Assembly: GCF_008087625.1 (NCBI RefSeq)
Contig: NZ_CP042997.1
Location: forward strand, 8,060,001 to 8,124,000
Direction: 5' to 3'
Origin: Aquisphaera giovannonii
GTDB lineage: Bacteria; Planctomycetota; Planctomycetia; Isosphaerales; Isosphaeraceae
DNA: 64,000 bases
The notes beneath the pieces are model-generated. The model saw only the letters and a program-made list of their open reading frames with translations, made no database searches and was not told the DNA's origin. Shown here piece after piece: positions 17,816-26,255 of the stretch. Each line of letters begins with the position of its first letter. Position 1 is the first letter of the stretch. A program made the translations under genes and the position numbers.

Positions 17816-18565
17816 TCAGATCTCGGGCAGGGGCTCGAGCTGCTTCGTCCCCGGGCCGAGCTGCTTCGTGGACTGGGCGGAGGCCGGCGTGGCCAGGCCC
17901 ATCTCCTTCTCGAACTCCTTGAGCGCGTCCTCGCCCATCGTCTTCTCGACGGCGATCTCCCGCTTCACGTCCTCCACGCCCTGCCCGGAGAGGTCGGCCG
18001 CCACGCGGACCTTGGCGCGGTTCTTGTCGATCTGGCTCTGGATGATGTCCTCGGCCTGGCCGAAGTCGGTCGTCACGTCGAAGTTGAACTGGTTGGCGAG
18101 CTGCGACATCTCGGCCTCGGCGCGGCTCATCTTGAGGTCGGCGTCGTACTTGGTGATCTTGTGCTTGACGTCCTCGAGCTTCTCCACCGCGTGCTTGATC
18201 TTCAGCAGGTTGTTGTTGTACGCCTGCTCGTGGAGGCCGAGCTGCCGCTCGTTCTCGGCGGCGTCCTCCCTGGCACGCTTGAGGTCGAGCGCGAGCTTGG
18301 CGGCGGTCTCGCGGTCCCCCGCGGAGAGGTAGGCCTTGATCTTGGCCTCGAGCGTCGAGACGACCTTGCGCTGGCCCTCCACCTGGCGGGTCACGCGTTC
18401 CACGAGCGCGCGGTACTGCGCCAGCCCCTCGCGGCCCTCGCGGAGCTGATCGACGGAGCGGTCGTATTCGTACTGCATCTGGGCGATCGGGTCATACCCG
18501 CTGAACATATTCGCCAGCTTGTTGAACTGGGCCGCGATGGCCTTCCAGAGCTTGCCGAGGATCAT
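17816..18565 (-). CDS. pspA: PspA/IM30 (ESCRT-III-like) family protein
   Basis: 249 residues of heptad-rich helix, the normal PspA/IM30 length. It opens with an amphipathic helix (MILGKLWKAIAAQFNKLANM) that would bind stressed membranes, then YDPIAQMQYEYDRSVDQLREG and a long coiled coil with LEAKIKAYLSAGDRETAAKLAL. A short flexible tail with repeated TKQLxPG(x) follows. PspA proteins polymerise on damaged inner membranes and limit proton leak. AGGTG precedes the ATG. It lies 99 bases after the TPM-protein gene and 123 before the AAA ATPase gene, on the same strand, so the three probably act together. Confidence 0.92.
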   Translation of the reverse strand: MILGKLWKAIAAQFNKLANMFSGYDPIAQMQYEYDRSVDQLREGREGLAQYRALVERVTRQVEGQRKVVSTLEAKIKAYLSAGDRETAAKLALDLKRAREDAAENERQLGLHEQAYNNNLLKIKHAVEKLEDVKHKITKYDADLKMSRAEAEMSQLANQFNFDVTTDFGQAEDIIQSQIDKNRAKVRVAADLSGQGVEDVKREIAVEKTMGEDALKEFEKEMGLATPASAQSTKQLGPGTKQLEPLPEI

Positions 18566-18664
18566 GATTCACCTGTGCCCCACGCTGTGAGTGGTTCCCG
18601 ACGACGCTGTTATGGTAGTGAAGACCCGACGCAATTTCCACGAGGCCCCCGGGGGCCGCGACGC

Positions 18665-21574
18665 CTACCACCCCGCCCCCGCGCTCCCGGTGGACCAGGA
18701 GGCTCCCGCGCTCCCCGCGTCCGGGTCCGGCGCGGGGGACTCGGTGGCCATCGCGGCCCGGGGCGGGCCGGGTGCCGCGGGGACGTCCCCGGCCCGGAAG
18801 ATCTGCGGCCCGACGGCCGGGACGCCGACGCGCCCGGCCCGGGCCCCCTGCATGGCGAGCTCGCGCAGGTAGGCCTGCTGGGCCGCGTCCGCGTACGCCT
18901 GGCGGACCTGCTGGATGGCGGCGGCGGCGACGCGGATCGCCTGCTCGTAGTCCTGCGATTGGTAGAGCTGCTGGGCCTGGCCGACCTGCCCCTCCGCGCC
19001 CGCCGTCCCCATCGTCACGCCCATGGAGAAGTAGCCCCGCGACTTGCGGATCATGCGGCCGGCCTCGCCGATCTCCCGCTCCGCCTGGCGGGCCAGGCGG
19101 ATGTCCTCCTGCGCCAGCCGTTCGGAATAGGCGAGGTCCTGGGCCGCCCCCCGGACCAGCTCCAGGCAGCGCACCCACTCCCCGTTCGAGCCCCCGGCCT
19201 CCGCCGCGCGGAGCGCGGCTTCCGCGTTCCGGTGGTGCTGATTGGCGGCCAACCGGTCCTCCTCGTGCCCCGCCAGGAACGCCCCGACGCGGCTCGCCTC
19301 GCGGCGGACCCGGTCCAGCTCGTCGGCCAGCCGCTCGTAGGCCCGCACGTCGGCCTCCGCCTGGTTCCGCGCGGCCGCGAACTCGTCGAGGGCGCGGGCC
19401 AGCACCTGGCGGGCCGCCGGCCAATCCGGGCGTCCGTCGCGCATGAGGCCCACGGCCTGCTTCCGCGATTCCTGTGCCGAGGCGAACGTCCCCCGCGCCA
19501 CCGACCCGATCGCCCGGTCGTTCTGGCGGAAGAAGCCGTCCGTCCCGTGCTCCAGGTCGTCGAGGGCGCGGGCCGCGTCCTGGCTCTCCGCGCGGACGGC
19601 CTTGAGGGCATTGAGCTGGTCGGCGACGCCGGACATGAGCCGGAAGACGGCGCGCTGCTCGTCGGCCAACTGGCCCAGGAGGCGGGAGCCCAGGAGGTAT
19701 TTCTGCGCCGCGGGCGTGGCCGCCGCCGCGGCCTCATCCGCCTTGGCGTCGAACGTCTCCAGCAGCTTGGACGCCTGGGCCAGGTTCCCCGAGACCGCCT
19801 GCCACGAGCCCGGGGAGAACTCGCGTTTCAGCTCGTCCTGGAAGGCCGCATACTGGCCCATCGCCTCGCGCAGGCGGCGGGTCTCGCGGGCCCGCTCGGG
19901 CAGGTCCTTCTCGCAGGACTCTCGGGCCTTGAGGACGGAGTCGAGGGTCCGCCTGGCCTCGTCGAGCGACTCGTGGGCGGCCCGCAGCTGCGCCTGGGCC
20001 GCCTCCGGGTCGCCGTCGTGGACGGCCCGCCGCAGCCCCTCCAGGGCCTCGAACGTCCGGGCGATCGGGTGGTCCGGGTCGCCGCCGTCCTCGTCGAGAC
20101 GGAGGCCGTCCTTGCGGTGGCGGCCCACCTCCTGGCCCAGGGATTTGAGGCTCTCGGCGACCTTGCGGCCGTCCGCGAAGCCGTCGAGGATACGCTGGAT
20201 CCGGTCCCGGAGCGACGCGGCCCGCTGGCGGGCCGCCCCCAGCGACCGGCGGGCCCCGATCGGGTCCGGGACGAGGATCTTGCCGGCCTTCTCGGCCTCC
20301 CCCGCGATCCCCTCGACCTCCGGCCTGTAGGGGAGCGTCGGCAGGCCCTCCTTGTCCACCTCGCCCACGCGGCCGTCGATCTCCTTGCGAATTGCGGCCA
20401 CGGCATCCGCGTCGGCCCGGGCGTCCTCGTGCGACCGATTGAGGACGTCCATGCTGGCCGCGCAGGCCTTGGCCTCCTCGTCGATCGTCTCGAAGGCCTT
20501 CGAGTCCGAGACGAGCTGCTCGGCCTCCTTGAGCTTCTGCGTGCCGAGTGCCGAGTCCTTCTTCGCCAGCTCCTGGGCCTTGTCGAGGACGTCCATCACC
20601 TCCAGCCAGCGGTCCCAGAGCCCGGTCAGGTGCTTCTGCGTCTCCTCGTAGAAGGCCAGCGTCTCGCCGCCCATCGGCTCCTTGAAGTCGGGATCCTCGA
20701 TGGGGAGCTGCTTGAGCCTCGCCTTGAGGGCGTCCAGCCGGTCCATCACGTCCACGGCCTTCTTCTTGTAGTCCTTGATCTTGGACTCCACGGTGTTCCG
20801 GGTCCGCCGCCGGCCCAGCCAGATGAGGCCCGCCATGATGAGCCCGACGGCGACCAGGGAGGCCACCAGCGCCATCACCGCCTGGCCGGTCGTCTCACGC
20901 GGCGTGGCCGCCGGGGCGGGGGCCGCGGCGACCGCCCGCGTCGCCGGCCGGGATTCCGCCGATGGCGCCGGCGGGGCGGTGGCGGCGACCGCCGGGAGCT
21001 GGGCGTCTCCGGTCGGGACACGCGCCGTGGCCGGGTCGTTCGCCGCGATCGCGTTGTTCATGGCGGCGAGCAGGGCGCCGATCGCATCGGGGTAACGCTG
21101 CTCCCGCGCCAGCGGCACGAAGTGCCGCTCGATCAGCGAGACGCGGGCGGCCCGGTCCATGCCGGGACGATCCCGCAGCTCGCTCCCGGCGGCGACCTCC
21201 ACCCGGTGGTCGTCGACCGCCACGAGGGTGATGATCGACCGCGCGGCGTCCAGCTTCAGGCCCTTCGCCTTCGCCTGCTCCCGCCAGGCTCTTTCGAGGT
21301 CGGCCACGTAACGGCCGGCGGACGCCGCGTCGCCGCCGGCGGACCGCACGACGACGACGAAGTAGGTCTGCGGGGAGGTCCGCTCCAGCTCCTCGATCGC
21401 CCGCCGCACGCCCGAGAAGTCGCCCGGGACCTCCGCGACGTAGAGCCGATCGCCGGTGTACGCCGGGATGGGCGACTTCTCCGCCGCCCGGGCGACGACC
21501 GCCGCGGCCATCGCCGCGACGACGACGGCTCCCCGCCACAGGACCCGCCGAATCACCGCTGAATCGGACACCAT
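18665..21574 (-). CDS. TPM-domain membrane protein with long coiled coil (YgcG-like)
   Basis: 969 residues. The start at 21574 gives a signal peptide (residues 1-31, ending VVARA). A TPM domain fills about 38-180 (VPGDFSGVRRAIEELE; TYFVVVVRSAGGD; LVAVDDHRVEVAAGSEL; FVPLAREQRYPDAIGALLAAM). An Ala/Pro linker and one TM helix (231-254) come next, with RRR after it as stop-transfer. About 670 residues of cytoplasmic coiled coil end in a Gly/Ser/Trp tail (AGASWSTGSAGAGW), like the GGxSGSW tails of YgcG proteins. It is first in a same-strand series with pspA and the AAA ATPase. A possible minus-strand -10 (TATCAT) is at 21762-21757. Confidence 0.85.
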   Translation of the reverse strand: MVSDSAVIRRVLWRGAVVVAAMAAAVVARAAEKSPIPAYTGDRLYVAEVPGDFSGVRRAIEELERTSPQTYFVVVVRSAGGDAASAGRYVADLERAWREQAKAKGLKLDAARSIITLVAVDDHRVEVAAGSELRDRPGMDRAARVSLIERHFVPLAREQRYPDAIGALLAAMNNAIAANDPATARVPTGDAQLPAVAATAPPAPSAESRPATRAVAAAPAPAATPRETTGQAVMALVASLVAVGLIMAGLIWLGRRRTRNTVESKIKDYKKKAVDVMDRLDALKARLKQLPIEDPDFKEPMGGETLAFYEETQKHLTGLWDRWLEVMDVLDKAQELAKKDSALGTQKLKEAEQLVSDSKAFETIDEEAKACAASMDVLNRSHEDARADADAVAAIRKEIDGRVGEVDKEGLPTLPYRPEVEGIAGEAEKAGKILVPDPIGARRSLGAARQRAASLRDRIQRILDGFADGRKVAESLKSLGQEVGRHRKDGLRLDEDGGDPDHPIARTFEALEGLRRAVHDGDPEAAQAQLRAAHESLDEARRTLDSVLKARESCEKDLPERARETRRLREAMGQYAAFQDELKREFSPGSWQAVSGNLAQASKLLETFDAKADEAAAAATPAAQKYLLGSRLLGQLADEQRAVFRLMSGVADQLNALKAVRAESQDAARALDDLEHGTDGFFRQNDRAIGSVARGTFASAQESRKQAVGLMRDGRPDWPAARQVLARALDEFAAARNQAEADVRAYERLADELDRVRREASRVGAFLAGHEEDRLAANQHHRNAEAALRAAEAGGSNGEWVRCLELVRGAAQDLAYSERLAQEDIRLARQAEREIGEAGRMIRKSRGYFSMGVTMGTAGAEGQVGQAQQLYQSQDYEQAIRVAAAAIQQVRQAYADAAQQAYLRELAMQGARAGRVGVPAVGPQIFRAGDVPAAPGPPRAAMATESPAPDPDAGSAGASWSTGSAGAGW

Positions 21575-21821
21575 GTCTGCTCCAACCCCCGCTCTTGTGC
21601 CGAGGGACGCCGCCGGAATCGCGACGAGTCCCGATCGGCCGGACCGCGAAAGCGAATCCCATCCCCGCCAACTGTTCGCCCGGGAGGGGGGCTTTCTTGG
21701 ATGACGATGCGGCGACCCCCGGGCGCCCGCCCGCCGGTGCCCGCGACCGCCCGGCGATGATAATCGAACCGTTTCCCTCGCAGCCATACGCATGGCCCGG
21801 AAGCGGCCGGCCCGCCGGCCC

Positions 21822-21842
21822 GGGTAAGCGTCTCGAAAGTGG
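21822..21842 (+). repeat. Left terminal inverted repeat of the IS
   Basis: GGGTAAGCGTCTCGAAAGTGG. Compared with the right end read inward, it differs at 3 of 21 positions (5, 13 and 15). Confidence 0.8.
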
Positions 21843-21921
21843 GTGGGAAATTCCGTAGAACAGAGGTCTTCGATGCGTCGCCTCGGAATCAGTAGCCTTC
21901 TGTTCACGGAGGGTCCCCGTC

Positions 21922-22152
21922 ATGTCCTTCGAGCATCTGCCCGAGCGGCAGGCCCGCCTCGCCCAGGATCTCTACGAGGAGCTCCGGGCGGCCTCGGACG
22001 CGGACATCCGGGCCATGGCCGAGCTGCTGGCCACCAAGCCCGACGACGAGCTCTTCGGCGAGGCCGAGTTCCAGCTCCGCGACATGGTCCATCGGGTCGG
22101 CGCCAAGGCCCTCCAGGCCGCTGCCATGCAGCGGAAAAAAGGGGGTATGTAG
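21922..22152 (+). CDS. ISKra4-type transposase, upstream frame (orfA)
   Basis: 76 codons from an ATG preceded by GGAGGG 8 bases upstream, beginning MSFEHLPERQARLAQDLYEE. It encodes the helical N-terminus of the transposase (LRAASDADIRAMAELLATKP; MVHRVGAKALQAAAMQ) and stops at TAG 22150-22152, just after an A6G5 run. The rest of the transposase is in the -1 frame. On its own this product would lack the zinc-binding and catalytic parts. Confidence 0.75.
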   Translation: MSFEHLPERQARLAQDLYEELRAASDADIRAMAELLATKPDDELFGEAEFQLRDMVHRVGAKALQAAAMQRKKGGM

Positions 22153-23324
22153 GGTCCAGCACGAGCTGCCCCCGCTGCTCCGAGGCCGCCCGCTTCAAGG
22201 GCTATCGGCCCAAGGGGCTGGTCTCGGCCCTGGGCCCGCTGCGCATCGAGCGCGGCTACTACCACTGCCCGCGATGCCGCGAGGGCCACTGCCCCGCCGA
22301 CGCCGCCTTCGGCCTCGACGGCGGCGACCTGACCTCCGGCGCCGCCGAGCTGGCCTGCCTGGCGGCGGCCCGGGAGAGCTTCGCCAAGGCCGCCGATGTC
22401 GCCCTGCCGCGGATGTGCGGCCTGGACCTCGCCGAGTCCACCGTGGAGCGGGTCGCCGAGGCCGTCGGCGCCGAGGTGGGCCGGGCCATCGAGTCCAAGG
22501 TCCCCTTCGACGAGGCGGGCCCCTGGGCCTGGCACGTGGACGCCGAGGGGATGACCTGCGCCTACGTGTCGATCGACCTGACGGGCGTCCGCAGGCAGGG
22601 GCCCGAGGGGGCCGCGGCCGAGGGGGAGATGATCGCCGTGGGCATGGTCTACAACCCCATCCCCGAGGGCCGCGAGCGATGGGCGACCCAGGGCCGGCGC
22701 CGGCCCCCCCGGCAGGCGAGGTACGTCGCCAGCGCCGAGGGCCAGGAGGCGGTGGCCGAGCCGCTGCGACACATGGCCGCCCGGGCGGGCATGGGCGAGG
22801 CCCGGCGCTGGATCGCGGTGTGCGACGGCGGGTCGGGGCTGGAGGACCTGCTGAGGCGGCACTTCGGGCGGATCGACGCGGTGATCCTGGACTTCTACCA
22901 CGCCAGCGAGCACCTGGGGGACCTGGCCAAGGCCTGGCACGCCGACGAGGCCCAGGCGGAGGCGGCGCACGCGGCGTGGTCGCATCGGCTGAAGCACGAG
23001 GGGGGCGCCGCGATGCTGGCCTGGCTGGAGGGCCTGGACGTCGCGGCCGCCCCGCGGGCGCGGGCGACGTGGGAGGCGACGGTGAACTACTTCCGCAACC
23101 AGCACCACCGGATGGACTACCCGGCCTACCTGGCCAAGGGGTGGCAGATCGGCTCGGGCCCGATGGAGGCCGGCTGCAAGCTGGTGATCAACGAGCGGCT
23201 CAACGGCACCGGGATGCGCTGGGGCCATCAGGGGGCCGACGCCATGGCCCACCTCCGGGCCCTCTACCTCAGCGAGTCCGCCCTCTGGACCGGCTTCTGG
23301 GCCAACCGCCGGAAGGCAGCTTGA
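21922..23324 (+). CDS. ISKra4 family transposase, full product needing a -1 frameshift
   Basis: Joining orfA to the -1 frame at the A6G5 run (22135-22145) gives a protein of about 467 residues. The second frame carries a double zinc-knuckle (CPRCSEAARFKGY and YYHCPRCREGHCP), then GLDGGDLTSGAAELACLAAA, the acidic catalytic region (WHVDAEGM; AVCDGGSGLEDLL; AVILDFYHASEHL) and the C-terminal GSGPMEAGCKLVINERL plus GMRWGHQGADAM, all typical of ISKra4 transposases. No disabling mutation other than the frame change was seen, so the element may be active. An alternative is an accidental frameshift that has inactivated it. Confidence 0.8.
22135..22145 (+). promoter_or_regulatory. A6G5 slippery run linking the two transposase frames
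   Basis: Six A followed by five G, in the orfA frame read AAA AAA GGG GGT ATG TAG. The downstream frame is -1 relative to orfA. The site could work through ribosomal -1 slippage or polymerase slippage on the homopolymer. The classical A_AAA_AAG phase is not met exactly, because the base before the first AAA is G. Confidence 0.5.
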
Positions 23325-23330
23325 CCTTTA

Positions 23331-23351
23331 CCACTTACAAGACGCTCACCC
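23331..23351 (-). repeat. Right terminal inverted repeat of the IS
   Basis: Read inward on the minus strand it is GGGTGAGCGTCTTGTAAGTGG, matching the left end at 18 of 21 positions. It begins 6 bases after the transposase stop codon. Confidence 0.8.
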
Positions 23352-23724
23352 GGCCGGCCCTCGGACGCGGGCCCGCGCAAGCCGCATCCGAAAGCGAGGG
23401 TTCGACAAGGTCCGCAAACCGTGCATACGGGTTGGCAAAAGCCATATTAACCAAAAAAACAGCCTAATGAGGGATCGCAGTGCCGTCACGAGTGATGGCA
23501 CGCTCGTAAGCATGACGTGACTTGGGATGAGACGGCGATCCGCGTCAGGTGTCGGTGAGGAAAGTGGGAAACCACGGGAGGCCTGGTTGCTCCTCGTCAT
23601 CAATGTCCTAGGTTCAAGGTGCAGGGGCCTCGAGGGATGGAGGGAGGCGCCGCGCCCGCTCGAGGACCGTCGCGGGCGAGCCATCCCCGTCGAGGAGATC
23701 GCAGCGATCCTGGGAGGCACAACC
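23352..23724 (+). other. 373-bp low-GC region between the IS and the kinase gene
   Basis: Base composition falls sharply around 23415-23470 (GCCATATTAACCAAAAAAAC), unlike the rest of the window. A 9-bp hairpin lies at 23480-23501 (GTGCCGTCA, loop CGAG, TGATGGCAC, with one G.U pair). A weak promoter-like pair, TTGCTC (23587) and TAGGTT (23609) with a 16-base spacer, could serve the kinase. The frame of the kinase is open back to 23527, but there is no convincing upstream start. The region may be a remnant of older foreign DNA. Confidence 0.45.
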
Positions 23725-25260
23725 ATGAATCCGCCGCTTCGCGTGGTCTGCGGGAGCTGCCTGCGCAGCGTCGAGATCGATTCGCCGGAAGAATCGGGGC
23801 CGGTGACGGGCGGCGTCTGCCCCTACTGCGGGGATCGCGTGGACAGCGACACCGAGGCCACGACCTCGAGGACGCGAGTCGCGGAGGGCCCGCCGATCGA
23901 GGGCGACTCGCGCGGTGGCCAGCCGTCGAGCTGGGCGGGCCTCTGGAGCCGCGGCTCGCTCGGCTCGCTGGGGCGGTTCCAGCTCCGCGAGCGCCTGGGC
24001 GACGGCGGCTTCGGCGAGGTCTACCTGGCCTTCGATCCGAGGCTGGACCGGGACGTCGCCATCAAGGTCCTCAAGCAGGCCAACCCCACCGAGCGGGTGA
24101 TGGAGCGCTTCTTCCGCGAGGCCCGGGCCGCCGCGCGGCTGGACCATCCGAACATCGTCGCCGTCCACGACGCGGGCTTCGACCAGGGCCGTTGCTGGGT
24201 CTCCTTCCACCTGGTGAACGGCCGGCCGCTGAACTGGTACCGCGACCATCATCGGCTCGACCCGCCGACGGCCGCCCGGATCCTGCGGGACCTGGCGGAG
24301 GCCGTGGACCATGCCCACCGCCAGGGGGTGATCCACCGCGACCTGAAGCCGGGGAACGTCCTGATCGACGACCACGGCCGGCCCCGGCTGATCGACTTCG
24401 GCCTCTCGCGCCGGTCGGACGTCGAGTCCAGCCTGACCCGCGACGGGGCGATCGTGGGCACCCCGGCCTACATGAGCCCCGAGCAGGCGCTCGGCCAGAG
24501 CCGGAACGTGGACGAGCGGAGCGACGTGTTCAGCCTGGGGGTGATGCTCTTCGAAGCCCTCTGCGGGCAGCGTCCCTATCCGATGTCCGGCCAGGGGAGC
24601 TTCTCCGAGGTGGCCGGCGGCGGCAAGGCGCCGAGCAGCAGGCCGCGAACCCCGTCGGCGAGGGCCCTCAACCCCGCGGTGCCCGCCCGGCTCGATCGGA
24701 TCTGCATGCGGGCCGTCGCCCAGGACCCGGCCGATCGCTACCCCTCCGCCAGGGCGCTGGCGGACGACCTGGACGCCTGGCTGCTCAGGCATCGGGGGGC
24801 GACGCGCCTCCGGCAGCGATTCTCGGCGGGGATCCTGCTCGGCCTGACCGCCGCGACCATCCTGGGGGCCGCGGCCCTCGTCGCCCTCACGCGGGAGCAC
24901 CCGGCGGCCGCAGGGCCGGCGGCGTCGGGCGTCGCGGGCGTGCCGGAGCCGCATGCCCAGGCCCGGGCCCTGCTGGCGAACGGGGACGCGCCGGACGAGC
25001 CGGCGGACCTTCCCGCCGCGCGGCCCCCGGCCAAATCGAAGGCCGCGAGCCCGCCCAGAGCCAAGGCGGTGGCCACGACCGCGCGGTTCCTGGGGAGTAC
25101 GCACTCGGGCAAGTTCCACCTGCCGACGTGCAGCAGCGTCGCCCAGATCACCGACGGCAACCTGCTGGAGCTCGAGGATCCCGAGGAGGCGACGGCCAAG
25201 AGCCTGAAGCCGTGCGGCATCTGCAAGCCCCTGGCCGCACCGCGGACCAAGGGCCCCTGA
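23725..25260 (+). CDS. Membrane Ser/Thr protein kinase with C-terminal Ada-like Cys domain
   Basis: 511 residues from the ATG at 23725, chosen for the GGGAGG site 7 bases upstream. The N-terminus is a small zinc ribbon (C9xxC12 and C32xxC35). The Hanks-type kinase domain covers about 85-350: GDGGFGEVYLA, Lys114 in VAIKVLK, HRDLKPGN with Asp206, DFGLS with Asp224, GTPAYMSPEQ, and RYPSARALADDLDAWL. A TM helix follows at about 366-388 (ILLGLTAATILGAAALVAL), then a Pro/Ala linker. The end resembles the Ada zinc-binding fold (FLGSTHSGKFHLPTCSSV ... KPCGICKP), placed outside the membrane. It may sense something at the envelope and signal by phosphorylation. All catalytic residues are present. Confidence 0.9.
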   Translation: MNPPLRVVCGSCLRSVEIDSPEESGPVTGGVCPYCGDRVDSDTEATTSRTRVAEGPPIEGDSRGGQPSSWAGLWSRGSLGSLGRFQLRERLGDGGFGEVYLAFDPRLDRDVAIKVLKQANPTERVMERFFREARAAARLDHPNIVAVHDAGFDQGRCWVSFHLVNGRPLNWYRDHHRLDPPTAARILRDLAEAVDHAHRQGVIHRDLKPGNVLIDDHGRPRLIDFGLSRRSDVESSLTRDGAIVGTPAYMSPEQALGQSRNVDERSDVFSLGVMLFEALCGQRPYPMSGQGSFSEVAGGGKAPSSRPRTPSARALNPAVPARLDRICMRAVAQDPADRYPSARALADDLDAWLLRHRGATRLRQRFSAGILLGLTAATILGAAALVALTREHPAAAGPAASGVAGVPEPHAQARALLANGDAPDEPADLPAARPPAKSKAASPPRAKAVATTARFLGSTHSGKFHLPTCSSVAQITDGNLLELEDPEEATAKSLKPCGICKPLAAPRTKGP

Positions 25261-25268
25261 GGACGCTG

Positions 25269-25298
25269 TTGTCGCCCGCGCCGCCGGGGGCATACAAT
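25269..25298 (+). promoter_or_regulatory. Promoter of the hemQ-maf operon
   Basis: TTGTCG (25269-25274), an 18-base spacer and TACAAT (25293-25298), lying 46 bases upstream of the hemQ ATG and just after the kinase stop. Confidence 0.55.
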
Positions 25299-25343
25299 CG
25301 CTCGCGTCACTCGAGTCCACCGCGGAGCGATCGGGAGCCCCTC

Positions 25344-26255
25344 ATGTCGCATGAAACGTCGAACCCGGCCGCCCCCGGGGCGCAGGCCGCCTCGGGGACG
25401 CCGGCGTCGCCGCACGGCCGCCGCCCCGGCCCGTCCCAGCAGGTCGCCGCCTCGCTCGTGCCCGAGACCGGCTGGCATTTCCTGCACCTCTTCTACCGCG
25501 TCGATCGCGAACGCCTCCGGGGCCTGACGGCCGAGGAGCGGGAGGCCGGCCGCCGGCAGCTCGTCGCCGCCCTGGGGGCCAGGCAGCCCGGCGCCGTCGA
25601 TCAGCTCCAGGGCTTCGCGGTCCCGGGCCACAAGGCGGATTTCGGCGTCGTCCTCGCCGGCCCCGACCTGAAGGCGGTCCACGGGATCCAGACGGCCATC
25701 CAGTCCTCCGCGCTGGGGCCGGCGATCGTGCCGACCTACTCCTTCTACTCGCTCACCGAGGTCTCCGAGTACGTGCCGGACGCCGAGGAGTACGGGCGGA
25801 TCCTCCGGGAGCGGGAGGACGCCGACCCCGAGAGCCCCTCCTACAAGGCCAAGGTGGCCGCCTACGCCGAGCGGCTGGGGCCCATGAACCGTCACCGCCT
25901 CTACCCGGATTTCCCGGACTGGCCCTGCCTCTGCTTCTACCCCATGAGCAAGATGCGCAGCGGCGACCAGAACTGGTATCTGCTGCCGTTCGAGGAGCGG
26001 TCGGAGCTGATGGCCCAGCACGGCCGCAGCGGCATGAAGTTCGCCGGCAGGGTCTCGCAGGTCATCACCGCCTCCACGGGCATCGACGACTGGGAGTGGG
26101 GCGTGACCCTCTGGGCCCGGAATCCGTCGTATCTCAAGGAGATCGTGTACACGATGCGGTACGACGAGAGCTCCGCGAAGTACGCCCTCTTCGGCGACTT
26201 CTACTTCGGCTACATCCTCCCGCCCGAGGAGCTCCTGGAGGCGGTGAAGCTGTGA
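25344..26255 (+). CDS. hemQ: Coproheme decarboxylase / chlorite dismutase family (HemQ)
   Basis: 303 residues. A disordered start (about 1-40) precedes the chlorite-dismutase fold. The proximal heme ligand is His226 in SELMAQHGRSGMKFAG. The segment YPDFPDWPCLCFYPMSKMR with Tyr199, and NWYLLPFEER, match the coproheme decarboxylases of the coproporphyrin-dependent heme pathway rather than true chlorite dismutases. It would convert Fe-coproporphyrin III to heme b in the cytoplasm using H2O2. CGGGAG precedes the ATG. The stop TGA overlaps the GTG start of the maf gene (GTGA), and a promoter lies at 25269-25298. Confidence 0.9.
   Translation: MSHETSNPAAPGAQAASGTPASPHGRRPGPSQQVAASLVPETGWHFLHLFYRVDRERLRGLTAEEREAGRRQLVAALGARQPGAVDQLQGFAVPGHKADFGVVLAGPDLKAVHGIQTAIQSSALGPAIVPTYSFYSLTEVSEYVPDAEEYGRILREREDADPESPSYKAKVAAYAERLGPMNRHRLYPDFPDWPCLCFYPMSKMRSGDQNWYLLPFEERSELMAQHGRSGMKFAGRVSQVITASTGIDDWEWGVTLWARNPSYLKEIVYTMRYDESSAKYALFGDFYFGYILPPEELLEAVKL

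Larger units (their letters stand above)
21822..23351 (+). mobile_element. ISKra4-type insertion sequence (1530 bp)
   Basis: Bounded by imperfect 21-bp terminal inverted repeats (18 of 21 identical) at 21822-21842 and 23331-23351. It contains one transposase read in two frames. Copies of GCCGGCCC lie directly outside the left end (21814-21821) and one base outside the right end (23353-23360). They could be an 8-bp target duplication, but the region is GC-rich and chance is possible. The element sits in the gap between the TPM-protein gene and a divergently transcribed kinase gene, interrupting neither. Confidence 0.85.

Noticed and set aside
15791-21562. A 1923-codon open frame on the plus strand
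   Set aside because: It is antisense to four well-supported minus-strand genes (AAA ATPase, PspA, TPM protein, small protein). Its product is Leu/Arg/Gly/Val/Glu-rich without motifs, as expected for a shadow in high-GC DNA.
21843-21921. Start of the second transposase frame at an upstream ATG
   Set aside because: This part overlaps the terminal repeat, encodes Arg/Gly/Pro-rich sequence and has no ribosome site; the N-terminus encoded from 21922 fits the transposase family instead.
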